Source: Streptomyces agglomeratus
Lineage (GTDB): Bacteria > Actinomycetota > Actinomycetes > Streptomycetales > Streptomycetaceae
DNA: 64,000 nt
Reading direction: 5' to 3'
NCBI RefSeq assembly: GCF_001746415.1
Contig: NZ_MEHJ01000001.1
Coordinates: forward strand, 4,726,501 to 4,790,500
This document shows, in pieces, positions 1 through 8,649 of the stretch; position 1 is the stretch's first letter; each line of letters opens with the position of its first letter. The position numbers and the translations under genes were made by a program. The notes beneath the pieces are model-generated. The model ran no database searches. It was not told the DNA's origin and was given only the letters and a program-made list of their open reading frames with translations.

Positions 1-1
1 G

Positions 2-253
2 TACCGGAGCCTTCTTCCGTACTACGAGAACCAGTACGGCAGCGGCGGCGCGCCGACGGAGGCCACCGCCCGTGCCTTCGACATCCGCCACCGCACGGCG
101 AACCTGCTCCTCGCGATGGGCGACCACGCCGCCGCGCACGCGCAGTTGCAGAGCCTGCTGTACGACGCGGAGCTGGCGTACGGGCCGTACCACCAGCTCC
201 CGTCCGAGGTCCGCCGCGCCCTCGACCGCCACCAGCGGATGCGCAGCGCCTGA
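2..253 (+). CDS. C-terminal fragment of a TPR-like protein
   Basis: The window opens inside a gene; about 83 codons are read in frame 2 up to a TGA at 251-253. The visible part is alpha-helical with a repeat-like helix (LLLAMGDHAAAHAQLQSLL) of the kind seen in tetratricopeptide regions of actinobacterial multidomain proteins such as regulators and kinases. No catalytic motif is visible, so the function of the whole protein cannot be stated. It converges on the methyltransferase that ends at 284. Confidence 0.5.
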   Translation, partial: YRSLLPYYENQYGSGGAPTEATARAFDIRHRTANLLLAMGDHAAAHAQLQSLLYDAELAYGPYHQLPSEVRRALDRHQRMRSA

Positions 254-283
254 GCCGACGGCGACGCGGGCCCGTGCTCCCGG

Positions 284-1195
284 TCAGCCCGCCCGCAGGA
301 AGGCGGACGTGGCGACCCGGCCCACCAGGGTGAGCCGGCTGTCGCCGCCCGCCAGGTGCTTGTCCAGCGCGTCCTTGACACCGGGCCAGCGGGCGTCGCC
401 GTAGTCGTCGAGAACGACGACGGCGTCCGGCGCGGCGATCAGCTCCGCCCACTCCAGGTCGGCGAGTACGCCCTCGAAGGAGTGGTCGCCGTCGACGACG
501 ATCACGCCGTACTTCCGGTCGGAGACCTCCGCCCGCACCGCCGGGTCCCCCGAGAAGCCCTTCCGGATCCGCGCGCCGGTGCCGGGACGGCCGCCGCCGA
601 GCGCCAGGTTGGCCCGTACGACGTCCTCACGCACTGGTGTCCCCGTCGGTTCCTCGTAGTCGGAGGTGCCCGGCTGGAGCTGCGAGCCGGCGAGCGGGTC
701 GACGATCGTCAGCGTCGCCTCGATGCCCGTGCGGTGCAGCATCCGCATCAGGGCGGCCGCGAACAGTCCGTGCAGCGTGCCGATTTCGAGCACTTCGAGT
801 ACGTCGCCGTTCCCGCCCCGCGGCCGAGCGAGCAGCGGGACCGTGGCGAGCTTGCCGCACACGTTGGACGTACCGCCCGCCATCCGGCCGACGCCCAGCG
901 CCTCCAGGGCCACCACATTGCGGTAGGCGACGGTCACATTGCGGCGGGCGCGCTCGCCCGCGTCCGTGGTGGCGGCGACCTCGCGCACGAGCGTGTCGAT
1001 CTGTTCGGGCGTCGGCATGCGGTGCTGGCCGCGACCGGTGCGGTCGAGCAGCATGCCGAGGCCGTGCTGTTTGCGCCGCAGTTCGGCGACTTCACGGCGG
1101 AGCCCCGCGGTGTGACGTGAGATGCGCTGGTCGACGAGCGCGGCGACGGGGCGCAGGGCCCACTTCGTCAGCCGGTTGCTCAGCAGAGATGGCAT
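284..1195 (-). CDS. class I SAM-dependent methyltransferase
   Basis: This 303-residue protein has a basic, coiled N-terminal 60 residues, then a Rossmann-type methyltransferase core. The motif VLEIGTLHGLFAAAL is the glycine-containing motif I loop, TLTIVDPLAG is the following acidic strand, and VIVVDGDHSFEGVLADL is characteristic of the Methyltransf_24 group. The substrate cannot be read from sequence. It starts 63 bp after the stop of the YfhO-like gene on the same strand, so the two are probably cotranscribed and the methyltransferase may modify a cell-surface glycan or its lipid carrier. That role is inference from context only. Confidence 0.75.
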   Translation of the reverse strand: MPSLLSNRLTKWALRPVAALVDQRISRHTAGLRREVAELRRKQHGLGMLLDRTGRGQHRMPTPEQIDTLVREVAATTDAGERARRNVTVAYRNVVALEALGVGRMAGGTSNVCGKLATVPLLARPRGGNGDVLEVLEIGTLHGLFAAALMRMLHRTGIEATLTIVDPLAGSQLQPGTSDYEEPTGTPVREDVVRANLALGGGRPGTGARIRKGFSGDPAVRAEVSDRKYGVIVVDGDHSFEGVLADLEWAELIAAPDAVVVLDDYGDARWPGVKDALDKHLAGGDSRLTLVGRVATSAFLRAG

Positions 1196-1258
1196 GGGGG
1201 ATTCGCCTCTGGGCTCGGTCCTGTGGGTGGGGGGCAGGCGCCGACCGTACGCCCGGGC

Positions 1259-3826
1259 TCACACCGTGCGGGCCACGAGCCGGTGGTCCTCGGGTGAAGT
1301 CTTCGTGTGGCTCGTGCGACGCCGTGCCAGGGCCCGGGGCACGACGCCCAGCGCGGTGAGCACGAGCAGCGACAGCCCGCCGACGAGCCCGCCGGTCTTC
1401 AGCCCGGGAGGACTGAACGCGCAGGTCACCTCGCGCGAACCGCCGCCGTTGCCGCCGCCGTCGAGGGGTACGGCGACGAGCCCCAGGTAGGAGCCGGCGG
1501 GCCGCGCCTTCGCGCCGTCCGTACCGCAGCTCCAGCCGGCGATCCGCGGCACGGCGAGCACCGCCGTTCCCCGGGCGCCGGGCGGCAGCGCCGCCCGGAC
1601 ACCGCTGTCGGTGACCCGCACCGAGGTCGCGCCGCCCGACCGGAGGCGGTCCACGGCGGTGGCCAGCCGGTCCCGGTCCAGGCAGCCGACGCTCTCGCGC
1701 GGCAGGCTGCCGGCGCCGGTGCCCTTCAGCGCGACGGCGACGCGGCCGTCGCGCGGTACGGCGCCGAGCGGCTGCATCGCGGCCCGCCGCGCGGGCACGC
1801 TGCCGCGCAGCTCGGCCTCCGTACCGGCACCGGCGCCGCGAGCACCGCCGAGCCGCGCCGTACCGGAGAAGCCGGGGGCCCAGAGGAAGACCTCGGCGAG
1901 GGCGGGGCAGGTGGCGGTCAGCGTGGCGCCGCGCAGGGTGGTGCGCGGGAGGGTGTAGACGCGGGCGCCCAGCAGCTTCTCCTGGTTGCGGAAGGGGGAC
2001 GCCCCGAAGCGCGGCTCGGGGCCGGGCGGACGCACGGTGACCAGGCGCGGGACCGCCGCGCGGGTGACCGTCACCTCGCGGTCGTCGGGCCGTGACCAGC
2101 CGTGGTGCGGGTCGCGCGGCATGTGGACACGGGCGCCTACGGAGAAGAGGGCGTCGGTGACGGGGTTGTCGAGGCTCTGGACGGCGCGGCCGTTGGACGT
2201 CCAGCCGGCGCCGAGAGCGGCGAGCGTGCGGGTGAGGACGCCGGGGGTGTGGCTGCTGTAGTACGCCGCACCCTGACCCCCCACGGTCAACGGGTCGTTG
2301 GCGGTGGTCGGTTCACGGCCCGGCTCGGTCCGGTAGGCGGGCCACCCGTCGGCTTCGGCCACCGCGTCCGCCTGGGTCTGCTGGCGGGTGCCCCACGGGG
2401 CGTAGTCGTCGAGGTGGGCGAGGCGCTGCCGGTCGGCGTACGCGGTGGTGAGAGCGGCCTGCGTGACCTGCGCGCCGGCCAGGAGCACGGCGGCGGCCAC
2501 GGCCGGCATCCGGCCCCACCGGGCCCCGCCGCGCCCCGCCAGCAGCACCGCCCCCACGGTCGCCGCCACCCCCGTCACCACGAGCGGATACGTCCACGAC
2601 GTGATCCGGGGGCTCGTCGCCGCGCCCACGGCCAGCAGCGCGACCACGCCCGTCCCGCCGAGCAGCGCCCGCCGCCCCGGCCAGCCGTACGAGAGCGACA
2701 CCCAGGCCGCTGCCACAAGGACCCCGGCCAGCACGAACGTCTGCCGGTACGGGCTGCCGTTCGGCGTGGCGAAGACGTGCCACACCAGATGCGTCGGCCC
2801 CCACTGCATCGACACCGCCACCGCGACCACGAGCAGCGTCCACGCCCGCCGCTCGCGCCCGGGCACCGACCGGTTGAACAGCAGGGTGCCGGCGAGCACG
2901 AGCCCGCCCGTGCCGAGGAAAGCGGCGGGCGTGAAGAAGCTGTACGTCGCCGGGAGCGCCCGCGCGAACACGTCGGTCCATCCCGACGGCGCGAACTCCC
3001 GCGTCCAGCCTGGGTACGCGTGCTTCGACCCGAGGAAGACGACGGCCAGCAGGGGCGCCGCCAGTCCGATCCCGAGCAGCGTGGTGCCGGCCGCGCGCAG
3101 CAGCACGCCCAGCCGCTCCCGTACCGGCACGGAACGGTCGTCGGTCAGCAGCCGCAGCAGGAGGACCAGCGCGGCCCCGAGGGTCGCCATGTACGCCGTG
3201 TAGAAGTTCGCCGCCCACGCCAGCGCCACGATCACGGGGCCCAGGACGCGGTGGCGGCCCGTACGCGCCCACTCGCCCACCAGGCACAGCAGCGGGAACG
3301 CGATCAGGCCGTCCATCCACATCGGGTTGTAGACGGCCTCGGTGACCGCCCACCCGCACAGCGCGTACGACGCCCCCAGGACCCCGGCGGCCCACCACGG
3401 GCCCCCGCGCCCGCTCGCACTCCCGCCCCCGCGTCCAAGAGCGAGCAGGAGCACGGTCATCGCGGCCGCCGCGGCGGCCATCTTCAGGACGGTGATCACA
3501 TACACGGCCAGGTCGATCCCGTCGCGCGGGAAGAGCCCGACGAGCAGCGCGAAAGGGCTGCTGACGTACGTACCGATGTCGGGCAGGAAGCTCGTGCCGT
3601 ACCCGGACTGCCAGTTGAGCAGCACCCCGCCGTCCGCGCGCCCGTGCAGCAGGTCCCACAGACGGGCGTGGTACGGCACGAACTGGTTGCCGAGGTCGTT
3701 CACGGCGCGCGTGCGCGGTCCGAAGGGAAAGGAACGGGCGATCGCGTCACCGGCGCCCACCGAGACCACCGTGATCAGCGCGGACAGCGCCGCCGCACGG
3801 CCTCTGGCCGCTTCCGCAATCGACAT
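1259..3826 (-). CDS. YfhO-family integral membrane protein (GT-C glycosyltransferase fold)
   Basis: An 855-residue polytopic protein with roughly a dozen hydrophobic segments in the first 500 residues and a large soluble beta-rich C-terminal part. The N-terminal motif NDLGNQFVPYHARLWDLLHG is typical of YfhO, a GT-C-like family that in Firmicutes transfers sugars from undecaprenyl phosphate to wall polymers outside the membrane. The ATG at 3826 is chosen because AAGGAT lies just upstream; an in-frame ATG 36 codons earlier lacks a good ribosome site. Genes for a GT2 enzyme and a GtrA protein, the usual partners, start divergently 200 bp away. The acceptor is unknown. Confidence 0.8.
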   Translation of the reverse strand: MSIAEAARGRAAALSALITVVSVGAGDAIARSFPFGPRTRAVNDLGNQFVPYHARLWDLLHGRADGGVLLNWQSGYGTSFLPDIGTYVSSPFALLVGLFPRDGIDLAVYVITVLKMAAAAAAMTVLLLALGRGGGSASGRGGPWWAAGVLGASYALCGWAVTEAVYNPMWMDGLIAFPLLCLVGEWARTGRHRVLGPVIVALAWAANFYTAYMATLGAALVLLLRLLTDDRSVPVRERLGVLLRAAGTTLLGIGLAAPLLAVVFLGSKHAYPGWTREFAPSGWTDVFARALPATYSFFTPAAFLGTGGLVLAGTLLFNRSVPGRERRAWTLLVVAVAVSMQWGPTHLVWHVFATPNGSPYRQTFVLAGVLVAAAWVSLSYGWPGRRALLGGTGVVALLAVGAATSPRITSWTYPLVVTGVAATVGAVLLAGRGGARWGRMPAVAAAVLLAGAQVTQAALTTAYADRQRLAHLDDYAPWGTRQQTQADAVAEADGWPAYRTEPGREPTTANDPLTVGGQGAAYYSSHTPGVLTRTLAALGAGWTSNGRAVQSLDNPVTDALFSVGARVHMPRDPHHGWSRPDDREVTVTRAAVPRLVTVRPPGPEPRFGASPFRNQEKLLGARVYTLPRTTLRGATLTATCPALAEVFLWAPGFSGTARLGGARGAGAGTEAELRGSVPARRAAMQPLGAVPRDGRVAVALKGTGAGSLPRESVGCLDRDRLATAVDRLRSGGATSVRVTDSGVRAALPPGARGTAVLAVPRIAGWSCGTDGAKARPAGSYLGLVAVPLDGGGNGGGSREVTCAFSPPGLKTGGLVGGLSLLVLTALGVVPRALARRRTSHTKTSPEDHRLVARTV

Positions 3827-4025
3827 GGTGATCCTTCTACTGCGCCCGATACCGAATAAGCCAGCATGTGACGGAAAAAGAGATCTCAATGACACCGCCA
3901 CAGCCCGAAAACGCACAGGGCGCGGTGAGTTCACGCACTGGTTGCCGACACGTCATGTGGAAAGTCGGACTCCGCCATTTCCGACGGCTGTTCTTCGCTG
4001 AGCTGACTGCCTGGAGGAGAGAGCC

Positions 4026-4997
4026 GTGCTCATCTCGATCGTCGTCCCGTGCTTCAACGAAGAGGAGATCGTCCGCCGCTTCCACGAGCACGTGACAGAA
4101 GAGCTCGGAAGTCTCGGCCACCCCGTCGAACTGGTCTATGTCGACGACGGAAGCAAGGACGGCACGCTCGCGATTCTTCAGGAGATCGCGAAATCCGATC
4201 ACCGCGCGCGCTATGTCTCCTTCAGCCGAAATTTCGGCAAGGAGGCCGCGATGCTGGCCGGTCTGCGCAACGCCTCCGGCGACGCGGTCGTCATCATGGA
4301 CGCCGACCTCCAGCACCCGCCGGAACTGGTCCGCCGCATGGTGGCGCTGCACGAGCAGGGCTTCGACCAGGTCATTGCCCGCCGTACCAGGAAAGGCGAC
4401 CGGGTCACGCGTACGCTTACCGCCCGTGCGTACTACCGGCTCATCAACCGCCTGGTCGACGTCGAGCTCGTCGACGGCGTCGGAGATTTCCGCATGCTGT
4501 CCCGCCGCAGCGTCGACGCCGTACTGGAACTCACCGAGTACAACCGCTTCTCCAAGGGCCTGTTCGCCTGGGTGGGATTCAGCACCGTCACCTTCGAGTA
4601 CGAGAATGCCGTACGCGAAGAGGGCCGTTCGAAATGGACCTTCTCCAAGCTTCTCAACTACGGACTCGACGGCCTCATCTCCTTCAACGACAAACCGCTG
4701 CGGATCGCCCTCTATCTCGGTCTGCTCCTGGTTGCCGTCGCCATGGCGTATTCGACGTGGATTGTCGGTGTCGCCCTCGTGAACGGAGTGGAAACCCCCG
4801 GCTTCGTCACCCTGCTCGTCGCCGTCACCGCGCTCGCCGGAGTGCAGATGCTGATGATCGGCGTGATCGGCGAATACGTCGGACGCATTTATTACGAGGT
4901 GAAGCGCCGACCGCACTTCCTGGTGAAGGCGACCAATGTGGAGCCGGCGCCCGTCGCGCCCGCCCACCTGCGGGGCCGGGAGCTCGTACGCCGATGA
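4026..4997 (+). CDS. GT2 glycosyltransferase, undecaprenyl-phosphate sugar synthase type
   Basis: A 323-residue family 2 glycosyltransferase of the DPM1/GtrB/CsbB type. It begins LISIVVPCFNEEE, carries VYVDDGSKDGT and VIMDADLQHPPEL (the DXD-like donor site), and ends with two transmembrane segments at about residues 235-255 and 265-290. Such enzymes load a sugar from a nucleotide donor onto a polyprenyl phosphate at the inner membrane face. The GTG start at 4026 follows GGAGGAGAG. The gene overlaps the next by ATGA, so the loading enzyme and the flippase-like GtrA protein are translationally coupled. The sugar cannot be deduced. Confidence 0.87.
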   Translation: MLISIVVPCFNEEEIVRRFHEHVTEELGSLGHPVELVYVDDGSKDGTLAILQEIAKSDHRARYVSFSRNFGKEAAMLAGLRNASGDAVVIMDADLQHPPELVRRMVALHEQGFDQVIARRTRKGDRVTRTLTARAYYRLINRLVDVELVDGVGDFRMLSRRSVDAVLELTEYNRFSKGLFAWVGFSTVTFEYENAVREEGRSKWTFSKLLNYGLDGLISFNDKPLRIALYLGLLLVAVAMAYSTWIVGVALVNGVETPGFVTLLVAVTALAGVQMLMIGVIGEYVGRIYYEVKRRPHFLVKATNVEPAPVAPAHLRGRELVRR

Positions 4998-5443
4998 TCC
5001 GTCGCCAGCTGGTCAGGTTCGCCCTGGTGGGAGTGGTGAACACCGGGACCTACTACGCCTGCTACCTGCTGCTGCTGCCCTGGCTGCCGTACGTCGGCGC
5101 GCACGTCCTGGCCTTCGCCCTCAGCATGACCGGCTCGTTCTTCCTCAACTGCCGGTTCACCTACAACACGCGCCCCACCTGGCGGAAGTTCCTGCTCTTC
5201 CCGCTCACCAACGCGGCGAACTTCGTGATTACCACAGCCGGTGTGTATCTCCTCGTGGACGTCCTGCGGCTGAACAGTACGTACGCCCCGCTGATCGCGG
5301 CCGCCGCGGCGATCCCGATCACCTTCGTCGTCTCCCGCATGATCATGCTCGGCGGTCCCGCTCCCGACTCCCGGGACAGCGCATCCACGAACACGAACGA
5401 ATCGTTGGGCGAATCAGTGGCCCGGACCACTCCGACTGCCTAA
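4994..5443 (+). CDS. GtrA-family membrane protein
   Basis: A 149-residue protein with four predicted transmembrane helices and the family pattern RFALVGVVNTGTYYACY near the N-terminus and FFLNCRFTYN between helices 2 and 3. GtrA proteins are thought to flip polyprenyl-linked sugars across the membrane. The ATG overlaps the stop of the upstream GT2 gene as ATGA. Context with a YfhO-like protein gives a complete loading-flipping-transfer set. A second, unlinked GtrA protein lies at 60.7-61.2 kb. Confidence 0.85.
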   Translation: MIRRQLVRFALVGVVNTGTYYACYLLLLPWLPYVGAHVLAFALSMTGSFFLNCRFTYNTRPTWRKFLLFPLTNAANFVITTAGVYLLVDVLRLNSTYAPLIAAAAAIPITFVVSRMIMLGGPAPDSRDSASTNTNESLGESVARTTPTA

Positions 5444-5514
5444 CATCGATCACCGCAAGGTCGTTCGTCGCACTTTCGTTGCTATGCCGCACGATCACCG
5501 CCGGGAGGCACCCT

Positions 5515-6174
5515 TTGCACCGCCGCCGTCGCACCGCGCTCTCCGTCTCCGCCGCGCTCCTGGTCGCGGCGCCGTTCCTCGCCGCGTGCGGCAACGAGGC
5601 GCATCCTGGGGCGGCGGCCGTCGTCGGCGGTGGCCGTATCGAGGTCTCCGCGCTCCAGGCGCAGGTCAAGGACGTACGCCAGGCCCAGCAGACATCGCCG
5701 CAGGCCGCCCAGATGATCAGTTCGACCGGGCAGCTCGGCCGCGCCAAGCTCTACGACCTCATCGTGAACCGGATCGTGCAGCGCGCGGCCGAGGACGCGG
5801 GCGTGAGCGCCAGCCGCAAGGAGATCCAGCGGGCGCGGGCGGAAGCGGCCGGACAGGCGGGCGGTGAGGAGCAGCTCGCGGCCATGTACCTCCAGCAGCG
5901 CGGCGTGTCCCCGGACCAGATCGACGAGGCCCTGCGCAGGGACGTGCTGGTGGGCAAGCTGGCGGAGAAGATCGGCGCGACGAACACCCCCGAGGGCCAG
6001 CAGAAGGTCAACGAGGCGTTCATCGCCGCGTCCAAGGCGCTCCACATCGACGTGAACCCGCGGTACGGCACGTGGGACGACCAGAAGATGCAGCTGGGCG
6101 ACTACAAGACCCCGTGGATCACCCAGGTGACGAAGGAAGAGGCGGCGCCGCAGGCACCCGAGGCGGGCGCATAG
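5515..6174 (+). CDS. SurA N-terminal-domain lipoprotein
   Basis: A 219-residue exported lipoprotein. The signal peptide is basic (HRRRRT), has a hydrophobic core and ends in a lipobox, LAAC followed by G. The mature part is helical and resembles the SurA/PrsA N-terminal chaperone region, without an obvious parvulin isomerase domain, so a folding helper outside the membrane is likelier than an isomerase. The TTG at 5515 is selected because GGGAGG sits 7 bases upstream and the signal peptide then begins correctly; a longer upstream reading is not protein-like. It is followed after 46 bp by mazG. Confidence 0.78.
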   Translation: MHRRRRTALSVSAALLVAAPFLAACGNEAHPGAAAVVGGGRIEVSALQAQVKDVRQAQQTSPQAAQMISSTGQLGRAKLYDLIVNRIVQRAAEDAGVSASRKEIQRARAEAAGQAGGEEQLAAMYLQQRGVSPDQIDEALRRDVLVGKLAEKIGATNTPEGQQKVNEAFIAASKALHIDVNPRYGTWDDQKMQLGDYKTPWITQVTKEEAAPQAPEAGA

Positions 6175-6220
6175 CCGCCCGGCCCCCCGGGGTGTCGTAC
6201 CGGCGAGGTACGTTCGACAG

Positions 6221-7213
6221 GTGACCAGCGAAGCATCCGCACCCGCCCCCGCACCGGCCGCCCCGGGGCGCATCGTCCTCCTGACCGCCAGCCACCGCGT
6301 CGCGCCCGGGCTGCTGTCCTGGCCCGCGTGGCAGACGCTGCGCGCCGCCGACCTGGTGCTGTGCGCCGACGCGGGCCACCCGCAGCTGCCGTACCTGCGC
6401 GAGGCCGGCGTGGCGGTCGAGCACGCGGCTCCGACCGCCCAGGAGCTGGTCGACGCCTGCGAGGGCGACCGCACGGTGGTCGTGCTGCCGTCCGGCGAGG
6501 GCGACCAGGCCCTCACCGACGGCCTGGCGAGGCTGGCCGGTTCGGGCCGGGTCCAGATGCCGAACCTGGAGCTGCTGCCCGGCTCGTACGACCTGCCGGG
6601 CGCGCGCCTCCTGGACCTGGTGCAGGTGATGGACCGCATCCGCCTCGAATGCCCGTGGTCCTCGCAGCAGACCCACAAGGGCCTCGCGAAGTACGGCATC
6701 GAGGAGGCGTACGAACTGGTCGAGGCGATCGAGGACGGCGACCGCGAGGAGCTGCGCGAGGAGCTCGGCGACGTACTCCTCCAGGTCGTCTTCCACGCGC
6801 GCATCGCGCAGGACGACCCGGAGGAGCCCTTCTCGATCGACGACGTGGCCGGCACGATCGTCGAGAAGCTCATCCACCGCCACCCGCACGTCTTCGGCGA
6901 CGACACCGCCGAGACCCCCGAGGACGTCAAGGCGCACTGGCTCCGCACGAAGGCGATCGAGAAGCAGCGCGAGTCGGCCACGGACGGCGTCCCCCTCGGC
7001 CAGCCCGGCCTCGCCCTCGCCGCGAAGCTCTCCTCCCGCGTCCGCCACGCGGACCTCGACGTGCCCCTGCCCACGGGCGAAGGCATCGGCTACGAACTGC
7101 TGGCCATGGCCGTACGGGCGGAAGAAGCGGGCGTGGACCCGGAAGCCGCCCTCCGGGCAGCGGCCCGCACCTACCGCGACGCGATCCGCTCGGCGGAGCA
7201 CCACACCGGCTGA
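6221..7213 (+). CDS. mazG: MazG nucleoside triphosphate pyrophosphohydrolase
   Basis: A 330-residue protein. The first 130 residues look like a degenerate tetrapyrrole-methylase-like domain (IVLLTASHRVAPG at the start), as in the longer actinobacterial MazG forms. The MazG domain follows: EEAYELVEAIEDGD and EELREELGDVLLQVVFHAR (about residues 164-195) supply the E-x-x-E and E-x-x-D magnesium ligands. MazG hydrolyses nucleoside triphosphates to monophosphates and pyrophosphate, clearing aberrant nucleotides. The GTG at 6221 is the first sensible start after the upstream lipoprotein. Confidence 0.9.
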   Translation: MTSEASAPAPAPAAPGRIVLLTASHRVAPGLLSWPAWQTLRAADLVLCADAGHPQLPYLREAGVAVEHAAPTAQELVDACEGDRTVVVLPSGEGDQALTDGLARLAGSGRVQMPNLELLPGSYDLPGARLLDLVQVMDRIRLECPWSSQQTHKGLAKYGIEEAYELVEAIEDGDREELREELGDVLLQVVFHARIAQDDPEEPFSIDDVAGTIVEKLIHRHPHVFGDDTAETPEDVKAHWLRTKAIEKQRESATDGVPLGQPGLALAAKLSSRVRHADLDVPLPTGEGIGYELLAMAVRAEEAGVDPEAALRAAARTYRDAIRSAEHHTG

Positions 7214-7283
7214 CCCTTCCGAAGGCCCCTGCCCGGTTACGGCGCCGGGCGGTGGTCCCGCGAGCGGCCGATACTGTCGGAGG

Positions 7284-8537
7284 ATGTCCGAGCAGCCGTC
7301 CCCCGCCCCCGCGCCCGAGCTCTTCACCTGGGAGTTCGCCACCGATCCCTATCCGGCGTACGCCTGGCTGCGGGAGCACTCGCCCGTGCACCGGACGTCG
7401 CTGCCCAGTGGGGTCGAGGCGTGGCTGGTGACGCGGTACGCCGACGCGCGGCAGGCGCTCGCCGACCAGCGGCTGTCCAAGGACCCGGCTCACCACGCCG
7501 GCTCCGCGCACGCCAAGGGGAAGACGGGGATCCCCGGCGAGCGCAAGGCGGAGCTCATGACACATCTGCTGAACATCGACCCGCCGGACCACACGCGCCT
7601 GCGGCGGCTGGTGTCGAAGGCGTTCACCCCGCGCACGGTGGCCGAGTTCGCGCCGCGGGTGCAGGAGCTGACCGACCAGCTCATCGACGCCTTCGCGGAG
7701 AAGGGCGAGGCGGATCTGATCCATGACTTCGCCTTCCCGCTCCCCATCTACGCGATCTGCGACCTGCTCGGCGTACCGCGCGAGGACCAGGACGACTTCC
7801 GCGACTGGGCCGGCATGATGATCCGGCACGGCGGCGGGCCGCGCGGGGGAGTGGCGCGGTCGGTCAAGAAGATGCGCAACTACCTCGCCGAGCTCATCCA
7901 CCGCAAAAGGGAAGAGCCGGGCGACGACCTCATCTCGGGACTCATCCGCGCCAGCGACCACGGCGAGCACCTCACCGAGAACGAGGCGGCGGCGATGGCC
8001 TTCATCCTGCTGTTCGCCGGATTCGAGACGACGGTCAATCTCATCGGCAACGGCGTGTACGCGCTGCTGCGGCATCCGGAGCAGCGCGAGCGCCTCCAGC
8101 GCGCTCTGGCCGAAGGCGATACGGAGCTGCTCGCCACCGGCGTCGAGGAACTGCTGCGCTACGACGGGCCGGTGGAGCTCGCGACCTGGCGGTACGCCAC
8201 CGAGCCGCTGACCCTCGGCGGCCGGGACATCGCCGCCGGCGATCCGGTGCTCGTCGTACTGGCCGCCGCCGACCGGGACCCCGAGCGCTTCAGCGAGCCC
8301 GACACGCTCGACCTCTCGCGCCGCGACAACCAGCACCTCGGCTACGGGCACGGCATCCACTACTGCCTCGGCGCCCCGCTGGCCCGGCTCGAAGGGCAGG
8401 CGGCGATCGCGACGCTGCTGCGGCGTCTTCCCGACCTGCGACTCGCGGCGGACCCTGACGATCTGCGGTGGCGGGGCGGCCTGATCATGCGCGGACTGCG
8501 CACCCTACCCGTCACATTCGGTACGGAGCGAAAGTGA
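7284..8537 (+). CDS. cytochrome P450, CYP107-like
   Basis: A 417-residue soluble class I bacterial P450. The I-helix oxygen-activation motif AGFETT is at about 245-250, the K-helix ExxR is in EELLRYDGPVE, and the haem loop is YGHGIHYCLG with the ligand cysteine at 361. The usual first Phe of the haem loop is Tyr. It lies between mazG and the rpf-like genes, the position that I recall being held by CYP107U1 in S. coelicolor. No ferredoxin or reductase gene is adjacent, so redox partners must be encoded elsewhere. Substrate unknown. Confidence 0.9.
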   Translation: MSEQPSPAPAPELFTWEFATDPYPAYAWLREHSPVHRTSLPSGVEAWLVTRYADARQALADQRLSKDPAHHAGSAHAKGKTGIPGERKAELMTHLLNIDPPDHTRLRRLVSKAFTPRTVAEFAPRVQELTDQLIDAFAEKGEADLIHDFAFPLPIYAICDLLGVPREDQDDFRDWAGMMIRHGGGPRGGVARSVKKMRNYLAELIHRKREEPGDDLISGLIRASDHGEHLTENEAAAMAFILLFAGFETTVNLIGNGVYALLRHPEQRERLQRALAEGDTELLATGVEELLRYDGPVELATWRYATEPLTLGGRDIAAGDPVLVVLAAADRDPERFSEPDTLDLSRRDNQHLGYGHGIHYCLGAPLARLEGQAAIATLLRRLPDLRLAADPDDLRWRGGLIMRGLRTLPVTFGTERK

Positions 8538-8649
8538 CGCTGTGTCATTTCGAGACCTTCACGTGATCTGCGCTGCATCGACTTGTGACAAACGTTCGAG
8601 TACCGCTACGTTCACCGTCAACCTCAGCCGTCACTCGAAAGGCAACCGC

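Noticed and set aside
1307..3859. Long plus-strand ORFs opposite the YfhO gene
   Set aside because: High-GC shadow frames; Arg/Pro/Gly/Ala-rich without domains, while the minus-strand frame encodes a coherent membrane protein.
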